Assembly (NCBI RefSeq): GCF_031877795.1
Contig: NC_133934.1
Span: 103,418,610 to 103,482,609 of the forward strand
Origin: Strix aluco
Taxonomy: Eukaryota > Chordata > Aves > Strigiformes > Strigidae
Length of the DNA stretch: 64,000 bases
Direction of reading: 5' to 3'
How positions within the stretch are numbered: the first letter of the stretch is position 1; each line of letters starts with the position of its first letter. The notes below the pieces were generated by a model. It was not told the DNA's origin, made no database searches, and saw only the letters and a list, made by a program, of their open reading frames with translations. A program made the position numbers and the translations under genes. Shown here in pieces: positions 1-23,200 of the stretch.

Positions 1-10219
<10,219 letters not shown>

Positions 10220-10228
10220 AGAAGCCTT

Positions 10229-10570
10229 AATAAAAATGGACTTGGTTGACTCTTCTTTCATTGAAGTTGCAATGAATTTGCTTTCTTCCTTTTTACAGTG
10301 ATGGGGGAGTGGTCTTTTGAAATCTTATTCAGGCTTCTCAGTTTCTACATCTAATTTCTGAAAACTATTTTTGCTTAAATTAGTTCCTCTCCACTAATAC
10401 CTGATGGCACAAGAGTAATTCAATTTAATAAAACAAAATCATAATGTAAAATTTTAATATTTAGAGACACTTTTTAATTGTTTACATCAAATGGCAGCCA
10501 TTATATTTGTAAACAACCCTGATCTTTGGTTATAGTAACATAAAATGTCACAAATATACTGTAAAATAAA
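10229..10570 (+). terminator. SRP54: SRP54 3' UTR with tandem poly(A) signals
   Basis: AATAAA hexamers lie at 10229-10234 (ten bases after the stop), 10427-10432 and 10565-10570. The spacing suggests alternative polyadenylation, with 3' UTRs of roughly 30, 230 and 370 nt. Which one is used cannot be read from sequence alone. Confidence 0.65.
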
Positions 10571-10589
10571 ATTTCAGTGGTTATAAACA

Positions 10590-13480
10590 AGGAAATGGCC
10601 TGTTTCTTCAGTTCTTTCATAACTGCCCTTTATCAGTATGCAATGAGATTTCCTTAGTTTGGTTTGTCTCTAATAACTGTAACTCATGTTTGGCATAGAT
10701 ACTGTAAGAATAATTCTGTATCTGAACTGTGCTGTTGCTGCTCAGGTGTTCTCCTTGGACCATTTTTAGAAGGTAGATGTGCTGTGCTCAGGTTTGTACA
10801 AAACTTTGTTCTCCAGAATTTTATCATTCTTTCCCTATACATAGAGAATAAAGTGACTAAAACCACACAGGTATGCAGATATCAAGCTGTCTCATATACT
10901 GAAGATAATCTTCATACCGGCTTGCCAATTAAGCAGTTCTGTTATGGAGATAATTTCTAACACATACTAGATGGAATTTTGCTCTGGTACTGAACTTAAA
11001 ACAGACACAGATAGCTGTATCTGAGAGAGCATAATGCCCCAATTCAGCTACAGTCTGATCTTATATTTCCTATAGCATTTCTTCTTTTAATATGTCAGTT
11101 TACTGTGTTGGTCTCAAAGGTGGAATCTACAGGTATGCTTCAGAAACTAGGTAGACCAGATGAACCTTGAAATCCAATGTACATCTTGGTGAATATGGTA
11201 AGATTTTTCGCCCTTAAGGCAAGAGGGTGTATTATGAATTTATTTTAATATACTGCAGAATGCTTGGGTTGTAAATGGATACCCATTTCTGCTTAGATAA
11301 GATAAAAATTAAATGCAGTCATTAAAACAAGTGTGTCCCTCTGTCAGCCAGTTCTTGAGAAGGTGGCAGCTAACACAGCAGGCAGTTATTAGCACAATAG
11401 CATAATTACGTATATAAGCTATTCAAACATAAGGTATGCTGTAACTTAGTTTACAGTGTGGAAGTACCTTTTGCGTGACCAGTGGTACATGTATTCAATG
11501 TATGGAGGCTGCTGAAAAATCCTCAGGTATGCCATTCACCTACAGCGCCCCATTTTATGCATGTAAAAGGATCAGTTAAGTTGGGTCTTACTGTTTTAAA
11601 TGTAACAAAAGAATGAGTCCTTGCATATCACCAGTCTGGGAGGGAGCTGTCCTCTGCTATTTAAGTGGTGTGTGTTTACTAAACTCTTTTTTAATAGTAT
11701 TTTCAGTTCTTGAGCAGTACAAACCAATGCAATATACAAAATCATGCAGCAAAGAGGAGCAAATAAATCCTGGTTTGGAATGCAGTTGGTAGGGGAGAAT
11801 AGATAAGTTGAATGTTTTTGATGGAAATCAAACATGAATAGACATATTGAGGATGAACAGTGGAGCACTGTGCTTCTGGACAAGCTCAGTCAGACTGTCA
11901 AGTTACCAACAATTAACTCTTTTCAATTCATTGCATACATCTAGCTTTAGTCTTTAGTCCACCATTTCCAAACTGCTACCAGACAGGAAGAGAGCTGACA
12001 CTAGCTGTGTGTTGGCAGAGGCAAGGGCAAGTTCAGAAAGCATTTCCTTTGAAGGAGTAAGATGTGCCAATTGTTATTTCTAAGGTATATGCTGGAATAA
12101 ACAAATAGCAGTATATTGCTTTCATCTTAACATGCCAGGTAGAAAAGACTTGTCTAAAGATCTCAAGGGATTTAAAAAAAAAAAAAAAAAATATGTTGGA
12201 GGCACTTAAAAGGAGAGTTCAGCTGTATAGGACCAGCTATAAAATCCTGTCATAGCTTTAAAGAAGAACAATTTTAGGGAATGTGGGTAATAGTTTTTTA
12301 ATGTTTGTGGATCCTGCAGAGTATAAGGTGTGGAAGAAAATCTTAAAGTTGTTGCAGGAGAACAGAAGCAATAGTGTTCTATGTGGTCTCTCAATTTGGT
12401 ATTCTGAACTGGAGACTTAATTGCATCAAGCCTAGGAGAGGCTATGCAAAACACTACCAGCAAGTGCCATGAGAAACAACTCTCCCAGCAGCCTTTTCTT
12501 GCATTAGGCTGCTTCTACTTATCTTCCACAGGATCTCACCCTGTTCTGTGAAGAGTTTTCTCTGGCATACAAGAAGCCTGAAAAGTTAGAGGCAAACAAA
12601 CTTCACTGGAAATACTTAGAAGACTGAGGTCTATCTTTCTGTGTTGATCTTACTGAAAGCTGTTGCTGCTGCTCAGGCAAGTTTGCTGTTTTGCTGTCTG
12701 GACACATGGCTAAATGCAGTTCGCTGAGAACTAGACGTAGGTAAGGAAGGGTTTAATTAGGTAATTGTAGTGCCCGGGGAAGACCACTAGGAGGAGCCAA
12801 TGGACGAGAGTAATCCATAAACTCAACTCTTTCTGTTTTACCAGTGCACCCTTGTGTCAAAATCAGTGACATCCTCCAGTCACCCTTTTCTTTGATTACA
12901 GGATGTTAATAAGCTTTGACATCCAGCAAACTAATATAAAAATAGGTCTCTGTTACATTTACTTTTTTTTTGAAGATGGTGGTTGTTCTGTAAAAGTGAG
13001 AGACCTTCAAAATAAAAAAATAAAATGGCTCCTCAGTCCCATAAACAGGATGTTTCAAATGCTTCCACCTCTAGCTCCTCGCACTAGTAACGGGCATTGG
13101 CTAACGGTGCCCGGGTCAGCGCTGGCCCTTGCCTGCAGCAAGGCTTGCCCAGCCCAGGCTCTGGGGACAAGGGCTCCCAGCTCTCTGCTGCAGCAGTTGA
13201 GCAAACCAGTTACCTGACAAACACTTCTCGTTGCCTGCTGGGAATAAACGTTATTTTCTCACCCAGACACATCCCAGGGGCCCAGGCACCCTCGGTTTGC
13301 ATTTCCTTCTTGTTCTGTGGTTTATTCTTTAAGATGCATTGAGCCGATGCGAGGCACTGAAAGGCTTCGCAAGCTTGGCCCTTCTCCAGAGAGGACTCCC
13401 AACTACTCTCAAGTAACTTCATGCGCTTCTCAAAATATTATTCTATTATTTTGCCTATTTTTACAATATGCCAGGAAGAT
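10590..13480. other. Intergenic region SRP54 - FAM177A1
   Basis: About 2.9 kb of mostly AT-rich sequence with an A18 run at 12174-12191. From about 13,060 the GC content rises toward the FAM177A1 CpG island. No gene or recognisable transposon was seen. The open frames here are short and overlap on both strands. Confidence 0.6.
12174..12191 (+). repeat. A18 homopolymer
   Basis: Eighteen consecutive A residues in the SRP54-FAM177A1 intergenic region. No retrocopy is visible immediately upstream. Confidence 0.9.
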
Positions 13481-13484
13481 GACG

Positions 13485-14260
13485 TGTGTATTTCCCCTGC
13501 AGCACGCGGAGTTTTCCCTCCACCCTCAGTGTGTAGGTATGGCCGTGCCTGTCAGCCCGGCTGCCTCCGGTCTCTTCCCCTCTCCCTCCCGGCTCCGCTT
13601 GCTGCGCAGAGAGGAGGAATGACGGGGGCCGGGAGGGGCTCGGTCCCGCTCCCGGGGGACCCGCCCCAGCGCCTCTCCCGGGCGGGTGGCGGCTTACGAT
13701 CGCCGCCAGCCCCGGCGGGGCACCCCACCCCTCGGGCCGGGCGGCGGCCCAGCAGGCCGCGGCGGGCTCCAGGCGCCGCCCCGGCGGGCGGGCGGTGTGA
13801 CGGGCGGCGCCGCCCGGCTGCTCGCCTCCCTGGGCCGCGGCGGGCCCGCTGCCGCCCTCCCCCGGCGCCGCGGCGGGCGGGAGGATGGAGCAGGGGCTGT
13901 CCGCCATCACCCTCTACTGCGCGCCCGCCGCCGGCCCCGCGGCTGCCGCCTGCGCCATGGAGCCTGAGCAGGTGAGCGGGGCCGGGGCCGGTGGGGCGGC
14001 CTCTCCCCCGAGCTGCCGGTGGGGTCGGGCCGCCCCGCCGCAGAGCCCGGGCGGAGGCCGCCTCCGGAGGAGGGCGAGGCCCTTCGGGCCGCGGCGGAGC
14101 GAGGGGCGGCGGCGCTGGGGTCCGGCCGGGGCGTGGGGGGCGGCCGGGGCCTGGCCTCCCCCCCCCTCTCGGGGGTGTGCGGGAGGGGGGGAGTCTCCGC
14201 CGCGGGCCGGTCCTTCGCCGTGGGTGGTGGGGCGTGGGGCCTGGCGGCGGGGAGAGGAGG
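13485..14260 (+). promoter_or_regulatory. FAM177A1: CpG island / FAM177A1 promoter
   Basis: Very GC- and CpG-rich sequence with an abrupt start near 13.48 kb surrounds the first coding exon. I see no TATA box near the exon, as expected for a CpG-island promoter. Several long open frames on both strands here are by-products of the high GC content. Confidence 0.85.
13885..13971 (+). CDS. FAM177A1: FAM177A1 coding exon 1, residues 1-29
   Basis: It encodes [20 protein letters not shown] followed by AACAMEPEQ, with donor gtgagc at 13972. It lies inside the CpG island. Phase 0 at the donor matches exon 2. Confidence 0.8.
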
Positions 14261-17200
14261 TCAGTCAGTCAGTCTGTCCTTCCAGCGCTCTGTAATTACA
14301 GTCAGCACGGCGAGCACGCGTGTCTCCGGTGTCTCCTGTTCACCAGCAGATAATGCCTCTTACAAACGAGCCTGATGAATGTTAAATGGAGACAGGTTTC
14401 CTCTTCCCTCCGCGCTGCCAAGTTTGCGGAGGCGATGGAGATGGTCAGGGACAGCAGCTCGTAGTTAGCTGTGACCTGGGGAGCTCTCCTACCCCTTCCA
14501 CAGCCGTCTCTCGCGGCGGCCTCGGCTTCACGCTGAAGGTTTAATGCACTGCACCTTCCCTGATTATGGTGCTTTTCCAAGGCGTGTTATTCCGAGGGAG
14601 TCTTTTCTTACAGTCATCTTCTGACTCTGTTGTTTTGTTGTCTTCTGTTTCAGAAAGACCCATGCTGTTTAGTTTCAGTTGAAACACAAAGGTGGAAAGT
14701 CAATGTGCAAAAAAAAAACCCCAATGAAACCCCCCAAAAAAAGCTAGTCAAAAATAGTAACACAAATGAAATCAGTAAGGCAGGCAGGATAGCATGGGTA
14801 AAAATATTTCTCATTAGCTAAGTAACTAGCACTGCCAGGTCAGTAGATTTGTGTAGATTGAATTACTCATCCTTCTGAAGGAAAGTGGACATCACAGACT
14901 TTGGCATTTCGGGTCATAAGCTCTCAGAAGGGTATCTGAGTCTGACATTAAAAAATGCCAAAGTGAATAATCTCCTCGCTCTAGTACTTTCTGCTTTTCT
15001 TCTTCCTCTTCTTGATAATACTTTGTGTTAATTGCATCACATAATACTGGTTGTGTGAGCTCTCCTAGCTTACCTGCAGGTGTCCTGGCACACCTCATCC
15101 TTAATTGTCATTTATTTATTTTGGCATTTTGGTTGTTGACTGAAATGCCATTGTGCTGGGTATTGTACCCACACTGTCCAAATGTGCCCTGCTCTCTCTG
15201 TTTCTGGCCAAAGAGTGAGATAAGAGAGTGGGTGTAAAGAGAGTAAACAAGGATCAGCAGTTTCAGATGCTGACTTCCTGACAGGTGAGGTTTGTATGGG
15301 TGCCATAAAGCCAAGAAAAATTCCAAGAGGGCATCTAAAAGAAAAAGGAAGTCGCTTTACAGTGGTTAACTGAATACCTTCAGAGTGTTAGGTAGTGTAG
15401 TGAAAGCACAAGGGGGACTGGCCTTCGTGTCTAATAGTTGCTGGAATAGAAGCCAAAGTAAATACTTCTATGGCATGAGGTTAAGATAAATGCTGAGTCT
15501 TTCAAGACCCATATAATGTGTTGAAAAGGGACAAGCCTGTGGAAAAAATGAGGTGGCAACCTGATCAAAGCTGTGGATTAGAAGAATGATCTTTGTAACA
15601 ACTTCTTGAATTGGAAAAGAAAAATAAATTTGTAAAGGAAGGTCAAAAGTGTAAAGCCTCAAACAGGAGATACTGTAACATTTGAGCCATAAAATGAGTC
15701 TAGCTGTCAATTCTAGAATGGATCTGCATTGCCACAGTTTTGGAAAGATAAATAAAATTTATTGATGCTGAACTTTCTGTTTGCAGCTGAGAGAGTTGGC
15801 TTTTATTGATGTTGTGCATGTAAAAATTGAAAGGGCAAATGCTAGAGTGGTGACTAAAACCTGCATCCAGGTTTGTTGACTAGGTAATAACCAAAGCAAC
15901 AGCTGATATGTATTAATTATTTTTATTTTATTTAATAATTTAGGACTCTGAACCAGATTACTAAGGGAAACTGAATTCATCGTTTCTTGATGAATCCTTA
16001 CTGTCTTGAACCTACTGCATTTATCTGAAACTTTGTACCAGTACCAGCTACATGGAGCTCCTTACTGTGGGTAGTGTAAGTGGAGTGTGGGATGGCTGTG
16101 CAGGGAATTAAAGCCTGCTTTTTAAACTTTAAACATTAACTACAATTTCTTCTAAGTTAAAATATTTGAAGCATTTGAGTTAAATGAGCCAAAATCAGAT
16201 GAAGAGACTGTGCCTTTAGAGGAGCTCTAAGGAAAGGCACGTGTTGCTTGCTGTTATTAATCACAGTAATATTTGTGATGTTGTGTTGCAAGAAATAGTG
16301 CTCTTCAGCACTGTGACTAAACATGAAAAATGGCATCATTGTACGATGCCAATAAAGGAGTGTGAAATGTTCATGAAAGGCCGATTCTGTGCTGCTCTTT
16401 GCTCCAAAAAATACAGAACTGAGTCGCAGTAAGTGGCACCCGCTTTTATAACAGCAACAAGGAATGCTCCCTGTGTTTAGGTTTTAGGTTGCTTCACTGT
16501 TTTCAGCATTTGTATTTTTGTAGCTTTGCTGTTCTGCTCCTGCTCTGTTCCCAAGGCTGAAATGCAGCGGAGAGAGTGCGCTGGGCTCCGGATAGTCAGT
16601 TTTGTCTTTTTACATGAAAATGTAATCCTGTGTGAAAATGTAATGCTGTTTCAGCTGAATTACCCCATTGAAAACTTGCCACTTGATTCTGCTCTGCACC
16701 TCCAGGAAAACATCTGAAATGTGCCATGGTAGCTAAAGAAAGGCATGGGGAAGCTGAAATGACTTGCAGTTTTGAGGGGCGGTGGTATGAGGGCTGGGAG
16801 AGACAATGAATGTGTGTGCTCCCTCTCCACACTGTAGAGCTTGGCACGTGAACTTTACCTTCCCTCCCTCTTCTCTGTGGGCACGAGAAAAATCCGTGCC
16901 TGGAATGAAGGAAGCCATTCTGCTCCCCACGGGCCCCCTCCTGCTCCTTTCTACCATGCCCACTGGCTTTCCCAGCTAACCAAGCCTGTTTGCATTGTAA
17001 AGCTAATTTATGTGATCTAGCATAAGAGACAGGAATGATGATGCTGTGCTTGCAGTGGTTATGGGATGTCTTACAACTATGTGATAAAATACGTATTTTT
17101 TAAAATAATTTTGAATTGTCTCTGTGGAAACAAGAATGCATAGACAAGAAGTGGAAAATTGGAATGTGCTCATTTTGTGCAACCTGAATTCTGTGTACAC

Positions 17201-20200
17201 ATACACATATCTCATTCCTTATGTCACAGTTTTAAGTTACATGAGCTTGTGCATTTTTAAAAACCTTTGTGGTACATTAAAAACATATGTCTGGAATTTC
17301 CTAACTTCTGTGTCCTCTGTATGACAGAAGTGTTTTCAAAACGGTTTTATGCATTTGGTGCAGTAGTATCTAAAAGCTCTACCAAGGTGAAGGCGTTTGT
17401 TTTGTAGATAAAATACAAAACCTTACTAAAATTCTCTGGCCACAGGTTACTAACCTAAAGAATTATTGATTGGCCTTTGAACTGGAAGTGTATTTTTTTA
17501 ATGCTGTGACCCAAAGACTGCATTGTAGTATTCAGCAGCTGGAAGAACAAAACCAGACATTGTTCTTCTCTTTTTATAGGTCCTTAGCCACAAAACTAAG
17601 TGTTCTTTTAGCGTGGTCCCTTGTACTAATTGTAATTGTTGATGAAAGCCCACAGAGGCAGATTTCTTGGTGCATCTTTTTAAAGCTTGAGCCTGGCTGC
17701 TTAGTTATCCTTCATTCAGTTCTCTTTTGTGCTAGAGGTGTCTGTCTAAGCTTGCAAAGAGGTGGCTACAGCCTGTGAACTACTTGATTAATTTCACTAG
17801 GTATTCATTCCAAAACCAACAATACTTTTAAATATTAACACTTATGTGCTCATCAAATTATTTAAAGAAAAACATCCCACTGATAACACAGTGCTCTTTT
17901 GGAATAGATGTTTTTAATACCACCTGTCCTTGCTGAATTGAAGGACCTTACCTTTTTGTTATTTTTAGTGAAGAGATCACTTTTTATGTATCTGCAAACA
18001 ATACTGTTTCAGTCTTACTTTTTATCTACAACCAAGCTCTTGCAAATGTTCGTAGCGTATGCTAATCAATCTAAAATATTTTAAATATCTCATGAAGTAT
18101 TTAAGGAGGAACTTTTCCAGAAGCATGTACTTGAGATAATGATTTTTTTTTTCTTCTTCATAGCAACTTGCAAATGGAGATAGAGGCTTTGAGAATGTCG
18201 AGCTGGGTGTCATAGGAAAGAAGAAGAAAATTCCAAGGAGGGTTATTCATTTTGCAAGTGGAGAAACAATGGAAGAATATAGCACAGATGAAGAGGAAGA
18301 TGAACAAGAGAAAAAGGACCTGTTGCCGCCTGTAGATCCTGTAGGTATTTTACTTGATAAATTGCTACTTCTGGTTCACTGGGTAACTACCCACATTTCA
18401 CACTTCAATTTTTGTGTCACAAATCTGATTTAGTATTTAGTATTAAAGATTCCATTAATTTGATTGGCTCTAGGAACTGAGAAACCTGTGAGAAGTATTC
18501 CTGAGAAGTTTTGTCCTGGAGTCCTTCTCCACTAAAGTAGCCCTGTTAATTAGAAATAGGTTTCATTTTTTCACGGTTCTAGTCTGTCCTCTCCAGCATT
18601 TCCCCCTCTAATAATATTTGCTTAGTGTCTCCTTTGATTCATACTGTTTAAAAAAATGTGCAGGGAAGGCATTTGTTTCCTTATGTTTGGTGACAGTGGA
18701 GAGTTGAACCTGTAATTTAGTGTTACCATACCAGCAATTTTATATAATTATAAAAGTATAGGAGGAGTATTTAAATATAAAAGTATAGGAGGGAAAGAAA
18801 CAGATGACTTGCAGAAATAAAGGAAAACTGGTGTAATTCATGATACATGAAAAAAACAGGTTTTAAAGGACCTGCCTAGTCCATGTATGTAAAGTTCATC
18901 TGTGTGGTAAGCTGTTACAATGTTGCTTGACCAGGGATCAGGTTAGGAAAGCTAAAGCCCTGATAGAATTAAATCTGGCCAGGGATGTCAAGGGCAAACA
19001 AGAAAAGCTTCTATAGGTACGTCGATGATAAAAAGAAGACTAGGGAAAGTGTGAGCTCTCTCCAGAAGGAAATGGGAGACCTGGTTACCTGGGATATGGA
19101 GAAGGCTGAGGTACTCAATGACTTTTTTGCCTCAGTCTTCACCAGCAAGTTCTCCAGCCACACTGTCCAAGATACAGAAGGCAAAAGCAGGGACTGGGAG
19201 AATGAAGAACCACCCACTGTAGGAGAAGACCATCCAAGAAACGTGAAGGTGCACAAGTCCATGGGACCTAATGAGATGCATCCATGGGTCCTGAGGAACT
19301 GGCAGATGAAGTGGCCAAGCCACTATCCATCATATTTGAGAAGTTGTGGCAGTCTGGTGAAGTTCCCACCAACTGGAAAAGGGGAAACATAACCCCCATT
19401 TTTAAAAAGGTAAAAAAGGAAGACCTGGGGAACTACAGGCCAGTCAGTCTCCCCTCTATGCCTAGCAAGATCATGGAGTGGATCCTCTTGGAAACTGTGC
19501 TAAGGCACATGGAAAATAAGGAGGTGATTGGTGACAGCCAACATGGCTTCACTAAGGGAAAATTGTGCCTGACAAAGTTGGTGTCCCTCTACAATGTGGT
19601 TACAGCATTGAAGAACAAGGGTAGAGCAACTGATGTCATCTACCTGGACTTGTGCAAATCTTTTGACACTGTCCTGGTACGACATCCTTGTCTCTAAATT
19701 GGAGAGATGTGGATTTGATGGATGGACCACTTGGTGGATAAGGAATTGGTTGGATGGTCACACTCAGAGTTGCAGTCAATGGCTCAATGTTCGACTGGAG
19801 AGCAGTGACAAGTGACATTCCTCAGGGGTCGGTGTTGGGACCGGCACTTGTTTAACATCTTTGTTGGAGACACGGACAGCGGGACTGAGTGCACCCTCTG
19901 CAAGTTTGCCAACGACACCAAGCTGTGTGGTGCAGTCGACACGCTGGAGGAAGGGATGTGCCATCCAGAGGGACCTGGACAGGCTGGAGATGTGGGCCCA
20001 TGTGAACCTCATGAAATTCAACAAGGCCAAGTGCAAGGTCCTGCACATGGGTCGGGGCAATCCCAAGCACAGATACAGGCTGAGTGATGAGTGGACTGAG
20101 ATCAGCCCAGCGGAGAAGGACTTGCAGGTATTAGTGGATGGAAAACTGACTATGAGCCAGCAGTGTGCGCTCACAGCCCAGAAAGCCAACCGTGTCCTGG

Positions 20201-23200
20201 GCTGCATCAAGAGAAGTGTGGCCAGCAGGTCGAGGGAGGGGATTCTCCCCCTCTACTCCACTCTTGTGAGACTCCACCTGGAGTACTGTGTCCAACTCGG
20301 GTCTCCAACATAAGAAGGACATGGACCTGCTTGAACAAGTCCAGAGGAGGCCACGAAGATGATCAGGGGGCTGGAGCACCTCCCCTATGGGGACAGGTTG
20401 AGAGTTGGGATTGTTCAGCCTGGAGAAGCGAAGGCTCCAGGGAGACCTTATAGTGGCCTTCCAGTACTTAAAGGGGGCCTACAGGAAAGATGGGGAGGGA
20501 CTCTTCATTAGGGAGTGTAGGGATAGGATGAGGGGTAATGGTTTTAAACTGAAAGAGGGTAGATTTAGATTAGATAGAGGAAGAAATTCTCTACTGTGAC
20601 AGGTTGCCCAGAGAAGCTGTGGCTGCCCCCTCCCTGGAAGTGTTCAAGGCCAGGTTGGACGGGGCTTTGAGCAACCTGGTCTAGTGGAAGGTGTCCCTGG
20701 CCAAGGCAGGGGGCTTGGAACTAGATGATCTTTAAGGTCCTTTCCAACCCAAACCATTCTATCATTCTGTGACGTGTGAATGGAGTCTCCATTTATTGGC
20801 CCAAATTCAAGTGGAGTTTTGACAATGAAAGCTCTCTCCCATAGTGTGTACTGCAGCTGCTAAAATACGTTTTCCTTTTTGTCAATGATTCTGGATCTAT
20901 ACTTAGAGGTAAAATGAAATATATAATCTTTTTTATACTGTTGGCATGTCTGACAATCTATTTTGTACTGATAGTGTATTTGCAAAGCTCGTAGCTGTGC
21001 ATGCCAGCAGTGGTGGCAGCAGCTCCCACCCTATGGCAGTCAGTCTCAAACAAGATCTGCATCCCACCTCTTCATCTCTCCACATCCCCAGTCTCATGTT
21101 TCTTTTATGGCACCCTGACGAACTGGTGTCCCAACCACCACTTTTCTCTACCCTCCTGCGACGATTCTTACTCCAGTAAAGTGGGTCTGCAGTCCTGTTC
21201 CCTGCCTGCTGGCAGGGCTCCCTTCCTGGCCCTGGTTGGGCTTGGTTGCCTGTACTGAGCTAGAGGTGGAGACTCTGAAATTGGCTGGGTCCTTCTGGGT
21301 GCTGGTGTGTGGTCAGGCAGCCGGGAATTGTTGCTTTGTGTAGCAGCTAGTCCTGCCTGGGTGCAAGCTGGAGGCAGGTGCTGGTGTAGAGCTGCTTGTT
21401 CCCACGCTTCAGATAAGACTCTTTGCATGCACAGACACTGGTGCCTTGTTTCCTGCTTGACATTGCTGTTGAAATTACTTCTGCACCATCGTTTGGGAAT
21501 CCATAATTAAGAAATGTTGTGGTTGAAGCTCTCTATTTACTGTACAGTAGTAGGCCCTGTATTTATTTATATGCATATCCATCCTGGGAGAGCTTGGCTT
21601 TGTTGGAGGGACTGCAGTGAAGAGTTTGATTTTCTGCTCATTTTCTTCTGAAGAAGTGGTGGAAGGGGTTTGCTTTGGGAAGGACTGTCAATCAGTTCTT
21701 TTTTTCTCCTCTGTAAAATTAATTTATCTTGAAGAAAAAAAGAGTGGCTTGAGGACTGAGCTGCAGTGAGACTATGGGAATTCAACTGGGACTGGGGTTC
21801 CTAGCGATTCGCAGGTGAAGCTGTTGCATTTTATCTTGGATGGGTTGATGGTACTGCTATCTTTTTCTTGCTAGGCAGTTCATGTATACAACAAAAAGTA
21901 ACATTAGCCTCAGAGCAGGTGGATATCATCAGTATAAAATATACCTGAAGTTTATAGATTGAAACTAAATGTATTATACTCCCAAACAATGAGTAGATGT
22001 TAAGCTGCCTTGCTGGGTATTGTTTGGTTTTTTTCCTCCCTAAGGTTTTACTTGAAGAAATGGAAGAACTGTGAAACTTACTGAATATTATGGTAATGTT
22101 CAGGTATCTTCAGAGTCAGATCTGTTACCCACTGTCAGATATCCATGGATGTGTAAGAGATTTTTTTCCCAACTATGATTAGCAGGGGACCAGATCTGTA
22201 TAATTTTTTGTGCCACTTCCTCTCAGTAGAAGAGTTCCACTGCAGTGCAGTGGTGGAAGGCTCATGAGCCTTGATGTACATGTTGTGGGGCCAGAGACGT
22301 GTACACTGCTGTACAAATGGACACTTAAGTAAAGAGCCCTCAAACATGCACAACAGCCAGGAGTGCTGCATGATTGTTCTGCTTTCCTAATATGGATTTT
22401 TTTTCTGAATACCAAAAATTATATTGTATGGCACAGTTAAGATTTCTTTATTCTCCTTTTATAGTTTATGAAATCCTTAATTTTTATTACACTTTTTAAT
22501 AAAAGGACCCCCCAAACCAGAATAGTTTATTGTGGAGCACAGTATGCCTTATTATGTATTGCCTTTTACCTTGACAGAATAAACCTGATTAGACCAAGGG
22601 TTGCCATTAAATGAAGTTTACCTGATCTGCTGCATGCTTCGTGTATCCCAGCTGAGCCAGTCAATTGAAGAAATGTTAGTCCAAGCTGAGCTTTGATGTT
22701 ATAGCCAACAGCTGCCTTAAAAATGTTTTTATTGTAGGATTTCTATAAAAGCAATTAAATAGTCAGTTTGCTGAGACCAGCATGTCTAAAACTTGTTATC
22801 TCAGTTGGGATACAAAAAAGTATGCTGCACGTAATAGCTGTTTCTGGTCCAATTTATTTTTAGAAAAAGCACATTTAATATTTTGAATAGGAACTTTGCA
22901 TCATGAAATTTCAAAGCTCAGCTGGTATTGGCATCCTGGCAACTTCTGAATGTGTTTAAAAGGGAAACAAATATTTTGCAGTGTTGTAAAGAAACATCTT
23001 CAGTAAGTACCTTGGTTTAATTGTGTTTTAGAGCTAAGCAGACTATGACAATGTCTTTCTCACTAAGCAAAGTAACATGTATATATCCTGGTAATATGAT
23101 AACCAAAGCACTCAGTGTGATGAACTGCTGCCACTCAAAACAAAACAAATTCTCAAAAAGAAGTGGGTCTTAAATTTGCTTTGAAATAATTACTCTGATT

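Noticed and set aside
13421-14375. Several overlapping 90-184 codon open frames on both strands
   Set aside because: They lie in a CpG island where stop codons are rare, overlap one another in all frames, and only the frame with 13885-13971 splices to conserved FAM177A1 sequence.
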